NCBI GenBank assembly: GCA_026874595.1
Contig: CM049317.1
Coordinates: 75,794,891 to 75,858,890, forward strand
Origin: Sipunculus nudus
Lineage: Eukaryota > Annelida > Sipuncula > Golfingiida > Sipunculidae
DNA: 64,000 bases
Direction of reading: 5' to 3'
This document shows positions 58,945-64,000 of this stretch, piece by piece. Under the pieces are notes generated by a model. That model had not been told where the DNA came from, did not search any database, and saw nothing but the letters and a program-made list of their open reading frames with translations. The position numbers were made by a program, and so were the translations under genes. Positions within the stretch are counted from its first letter, which is position 1. Every line of letters starts with the position of its first letter.

Positions 58945-59672
58945 CCGGCTCCTGTGGTCGAGGGGTGGAGCACAGGACTCAAAGCCGGCAGGTCATGAGT
59001 TCAAAGCTCAGGCGCTGAGCGGCGAGATTTTTCAGGGTTGGCCCTTACCAACGTTGAGCGCTTTGCATGGAGGCCTAATGTTAAGGCCGTGGTCCAAAGT
59101 CGTGGGTCCCTCACAAAAGAGTGCACGTTTCGGGGGTTCCTCGGTGGTATGACACAGCTGTTGTAACGATTATACACACCAGCAGGTGCGGGAGTCACCG
59201 GACCTGGTTAAGGTAGCATCCCTTACAAAATCCCCTTTAAACATAAAAAAAAATAATATTCGATCCATGAAGTATATAAAATCTGATACGGATTTTTTTC
59301 TGATGGTGTATATATTTATATAAATCAACATTCATTTTAACATTTTGATTTTTTTTAAATGTTACACGATTTTAAGCAACCAGTAACAGCAACCACATTT
59401 TAGTGGGCGAATATCAATCCACTTGACAATATTTCATACTTTTTCCCTTTGTCTTTTTCCTTTCTAACTTAAAATTGATTTTTTTTATTTTAATTCAATA
59501 ATTTTTTTTTTACTTCTCATAACTTACTCTAGAAAGAAAGGTATAAATGAAAGGAAGCATGTGATGCCGCCCTGTCAAGTAGTCCGATGCCGGAATGAAT
59601 TCTGCAGATGTACATATAAAGTTATTTAAGCTAACATTACATAACGGGGGCAGTTATCTCCAAAAACATTAT
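58945..59672 (+). mobile_element. tRNA-derived SINE split by a ~340-bp stretch
   Basis: The head (CTCCTGTGGTCGAGGGGTGG; B-box-like GAGTTCAAAGCTC at 58997) and body (GTTGAGCGCTTTGC, CAAAAGAGTGCACG, GGTTCCTCGGTGG, AGCAGGTGCGGGAG) run to about 59220. The SINE tail resumes at 59570 with CCCTGTCAAGTAGTCCGATG, CTGCAGATGTACATA and a GGGGGCAGTTATCTCC end. The intervening AT-rich segment (about 59225-59560) is either an insertion or decayed sequence. Confidence 0.75.
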
Positions 59673-59679
59673 TTGAACT

Positions 59680-62600
59680 CGCTTCGTCGTTAACAAGCAA
59701 GACATGAAAATGGTTTGATTTTGTTTCTGGGAGAATTATCAATTATTTCTCCTAATTATTAAAACGTCTGCAGGATATTCATTGATGAATTCTCTTTTTT
59801 CGAGGGGGGGGGGGGGGGTTCTTACTGGTCCAGTCAAAAGCTCACATACACATATATATCGGCATTTTTCAGACATGATTTGACTGTGCTTTGACAAAAA
59901 AAAAGCCATACATTGAAGTGAGCGACTATTTGATGTTAACCTCGATTTGCGACGTACAATATTAATGAACTGTGAAACACTGAGGTCTCATGAACTATGG
60001 TTCCAAACAAGATTATGCATTTTTCTTTGTAGTTTATTTGTCCAGACGACTCGATACTTTTTCTTAATCATATATTTTAACATATAACCATATTCATATT
60101 AACATATTAATATTTTTGGCAAAGTATCGGCAGTGGAAGCGCTGTGTTTGCAAATGAAGCCTGCGAATCAAATTTCAATCGGTCAAGAGACTGTCTTGAG
60201 ATCGGGTTAGTGTACATTACTTCAGCCAGATGGCGCTACAAGAGCAGGACAGGTGTGATGCTGTAAGATTTCCCCACAGGTAAAATAGAACAACACAGCA
60301 AACTGAAGTTTTAAATCACCAAATGACCGAAAGGTCTGTCCGAATTTTGAATGGTTCTTATAACTAGGCCAAAATATATACTGCAAGTCTTTTAGTTAAT
60401 TGTGATAATCAGGGAGCTATGACAATCGCGGCAGGTACGATTAGATTTCCCATTATGTCGGTTAATGTTTAGTCCCTTGGCATGTCAACGTGACTTAAAC
60501 GAGTGCGGCAACAGACATGGGCTGCTAGGCCAACGTCTGGACCATTCAGGCACCAGAGAATATGTGCCGTTTTTGTACCTTTCCCCGGCTAGGACATCCT
60601 ACTTTACTATATGGGCTAGCTTATTGATGGGTCAATCCACTTATGGTTGAGGGATGGTAGGTAGCTCTGGTTTCTTACAGTGAGAACCTGTTTTTGTGGC
60701 ATCGGATAAAGCGAATGTATCGCTTCATTAATGTTTCTCTTCCAAAGAGCCAGTGATAATGAGCTAGTGCTTCTGTGTGGCATTTTATTGAATGACCAAT
60801 TGAAGGTACACAGGTTAAGATAACTGAATGTCCGAAGAAACAATAACAAGAAAAATTCATAATTTATGTCACAGCAAAACCATTAGAACCATATGTGCAT
60901 ATAAATACAATTTCATTTTAATTTTGTGTGATATACATTAGCTCTTATTTTGAACAACAGTGTTTTTTTTTAGAACAGCACTTTAATCTGGAATCTCTGG
61001 GGAACTCATACGGGGTCACACTGCCACCTGTCCTCTCCTAAAGGAAACGCATAGAGAAGTCACTGAAAAACCACACAATCTACATTTTAATATAAAGATC
61101 AATAACAATGTTTTAAGAAAAGAAATGAGCTCAGTCCATACATCGCCCGTGCATAATCCTGGCTGTGCTTTGCTTAATATGACTTATTGCGCCCCCAGTA
61201 AGTTGCAGGTATGCACATCATCGAAAAAAACGTGACGCGCGTTGGATTTTAACCTGACGTGCCCTATCATAAAGTTAGCGAGAGCCCTGGATTTAAATTA
61301 GACCGGGCTGATCGGGCCGCAGCCCAGGACCACGTGATCTAGAATAGGAGGCTGAGCCCCTTCATGTAAATATTTACAGAATTACTGTTAATTCTGTTTA
61401 TTTGTAACTTCAGGGGCGTACCTGACTGAAAAATAATATAAAGGAACAATTGAATGAAAAAAAAAAAATATTAAAACGTTAGTTGACAGGAGTGACAAAC
61501 GCACTCGCTATTTATTTTAATATTTATGCAAGTTCTTTGGTTACATTACCAACAGACAGCAATTAGTTTACAAGGAACTGTAAACAGGAAACAGCGCTGA
61601 TCTCGAAACATAGCGAGGAATGTTCTGTGTGAGCGTTAATTTAAAACATCCGTAAATTTATTAACGATATATTCATTTGCCATTATTAGCTTTCAACAAA
61701 TACGGTAATATCTTAACATCGAAAAGCGGTGTCGGATATTGCATCTCGCACCGTTTTCTTTCCTATACCCTTCTGCTTGCGAGACAGTTATGAATAAATT
61801 AAGTATTCTCCTGGAACACTTGTTTACCTGTACAAGGGTGTTTACCCCCCCCCCCCCCCTTTCTAAGATCTTGTTCCCGTCCCTGCTTAACCTAGTAGGC
61901 TTACAGGTTGAGGAATCCAGTTTCCATATGTTCTATTAATTACCTCCAGGCATCATGCAGTCTGTACGTTGTGTCTGATCCACTTTGGATTAGAGCCACC
62001 TATTATATTTATATATAAAAGCAAAAGTTCCAAATTATCGAAGTGATCCATGCTGCACGAGAGGGAGTTAATTCTAATTAAATTCTCCTAAAATGCAATA
62101 AATACATTATCTGTGTATATTATCTACCTCGCCATGCACCTAATAAAGTGTACTGACACTTCTTTATACTGAGGTGCAATGCTTGACCATTATCAATTAC
62201 CAATTGAACAACGGAAACAAAAGTCAAGCCTGTTAAGGCTGTATACACAGAGACCGTATATATACGTGCAATATCTGTGTGGTCCACCGGCCAGGGAGTG
62301 ATGTCAAATATAATTAAATACTAGTATATTGTTCACACGCCAGCATGGCCGTTACATAATGTAGAAAACAATATTTACTGATTTGATAGAAAATAACAAA
62401 ATTACAAAATCTTTAAAAAAATAATCCCAGTTTAATTAATATAAATAACTGAGGATCATCTGCAAATAAGAGATAACACCTTCATGTACCAAATTGTGCA
62501 ATAATATGAGATATAATGTTAAGATACATAAAGATCTGTCAGATCTTTTACTATCCTGACTGGAATAAATGTTTTTTTTTAACCTTCGAAAAGATTTTAA

Positions 62601-62726
62601 GAGCCAATTCCTCTCTCTCTCTTCCTCTCTCTCTGTATATATTCCGTTATCAGTTTATAATTGACTAAATATATTCTGAATAAAATTATATACATATATA
62701 AATAAAAACAGAAAAAGTGGTAATGT

Positions 62727-62797
<71 letters not shown>

Positions 62798-64000
62798 CAT
62801 ATTGCCTATAATTTGTAATGGCTTTGTAGTGTGTATATTAACATGCACCGACCGGAAAGTCCTACGTTGCAAGCGGAACCACTCGAATAAGACATTCCCA
62901 AAAGTCACGGACAATATTATCTTTAGTGGGCAGTGACACTTTGATGACCCGGCTGCAGTTGAACGACATGCCGTCAGTGGCCAAGTCCTAATATGGAATC
63001 CTTGCGCCAGGTAAGAACCAATAGGAGAACCGTGAAGGTAGCCGTTCCACTCCTGTCTGAGCGGAACACCAAATAGTCTTCAAAATGTCCTATCTTATGA
63101 ATAGAAAAAAATATCAAGTACAGAAAGAAGGGTCCCTAAAATGAGGTCTGTTAATCATATTTGTGGAAACCTGAGAGTTTTCGCTGTGTCTTCTGACAGA
63201 ATCTTACTCGCGCCTTTGTGATTGCCTGGATAACAATGTGTGCGCGCAAGAATATGTCCAATTTACAGCTGTGACGCGGTCTTGTTGGCTTTCCGGGTGT
63301 GAATAATCTGGGTGCATTGCCTGAGACAGAAGTTGGAGTTTGGACACGAGGTAATGTGGTTATACATATATCTACATTTGATAATTATATTAGCTGATTA
63401 AGCGATGCTTATCAGTTGTGATTTATATCATAACCACCGTGGATAGTGGGTATATACCGTGTTGGTATATATTGTTTAAAGATAGGCGTATATAAAGAAT
63501 AGGCTAGGCACTTATTTATCGCCCACCGGCCTGAAGAGGGTGTGTCCGTAAATGCCTTTATCGGCGTCGCAAAGACCTGTCACACCTCGTCTCTGTCGGT
63601 TCTTTATCTAACCTAACAGAATACACAGGTGTCAATCAGACTCACCGGTTGGTCATATATTTATATATGTATATCAATAGCAGAGGAAACCACTGTTTAC
63701 TTTTGCCAAGCAGGCTCGACCGATTGTTGCACTGTAAACTGGTAAATGTGTTCCTAATAGTAAAATTAATAATGTGCCATTATTTGTACACTCTTTCAAT
63801 TAAATTTAGGGACAAATTGTCAAACCTGAGTCTTTTTACATTTTGAAACTCCTATTCAAAGAATTGGTGTTTAACAAGTAAAAATCTTATAATTAAACAT
63901 AACCTGTATATAATGGCTTATGCTTGAATCAAGTTTTCAATTATTCAGATTTTTAATAAAATTCATACTGTAATATATATTCTATCAAGAAACTTTTGTT
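59680..64000. other. Intergenic DNA, no gene recognised
   Basis: No supportable gene. Contains G/C homopolymers (59806-59818; 61846-61858), a long TA microsatellite at 62729-62794, and a CCAGATGGCGCT motif at 60226. A possible dispersed-repeat edge (CTTCAGGGGCGTACC) is at 61411. Open frames such as 60465-60650 and 62597-62914 are featureless or microsatellite-derived. Confidence 0.5.
62729..62794. repeat. TA microsatellite
   Basis: About 33 uninterrupted TA units, the longest in the window. Confidence 0.92.

Noticed and set aside
62597-62914. 105-codon minus-strand frame
   Set aside because: Its centre is a Tyr-Ile repeat from the TA microsatellite.

Overview
This window is AT-rich nuclear DNA from an invertebrate animal, most likely a marine mollusc such as a bivalve. 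The reasons are spliced genes with GT-AG introns, secreted C-type lectin, kringle and C1q domains, tRNA-derived SINEs, LINE and Penelope-like remnants, Tigger-type DNA transposons and many TA/GT microsatellites. Nothing looks prokaryotic: no operons, no long single-exon genes. The species call is an inference from this mixture; no sequence search was possible.

Three gene groups can be supported. (1) A minus-strand C-type lectin at 15140-18724 has three coding exons: signal peptide, first half of the C-type lectin domain (CTLD), second half. (2) A plus-strand lectin at 29712-32805 has four coding exons that join in phase to a 216-residue secreted protein. Its first three exons and surroundings (25339-28798) are repeated almost exactly at 28801-32263, while only one terminal exon exists, at 32555-32805. 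A third, older paralogue at 36880-40105 has lost its start codon and splice donor and runs into a minisatellite where exons 2-3 should be. (3) A plus-strand gene at 45749-50492 encodes a complete kringle spliced in phase to a two-exon C1q domain, an unusual architecture for a secreted recognition protein. Further broken CTLD exons lie at 2634-2809, 34985-35090 and 56598-57359, so the window looks like a lectin-rich innate immunity cluster undergoing gene birth and death.

The rest is repeat-dominated. From 3.5 to 7.0 kb lies a dimeric satellite of about 280 bp (two diverged halves of about 140 bp) whose units carry the palindrome AGGTGGCGCCACCT. At 10.9-11.6 kb and 50.97-51.84 kb are LINE 3' ends on the minus strand, and at 17.3-18.1 kb a Penelope-like GIY-YIG endonuclease remnant sits in the lectin intron. 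Minisatellites occupy 35.26-35.95 kb (about 44 bp unit) and 40.11-40.81 kb (31 bp unit). The 31-bp unit is a copy of the lectin exon 3 / intron 3 junction, including the splice donor. SINEs lie at 1.4, 38.5, 41.1 and 58.9-59.7 kb, and compact Tigger derivatives with terminal inverted repeats at 42.22-43.21 and 54.99-55.56 kb.

If both classes are expressed, the lectins and the kringle-C1q protein would be secreted and could act as soluble pattern-recognition or clotting-type factors. That functional link is inferred from domain content and clustering only. Exon models rest on open frames, splice consensus and phase agreement, not on transcripts.
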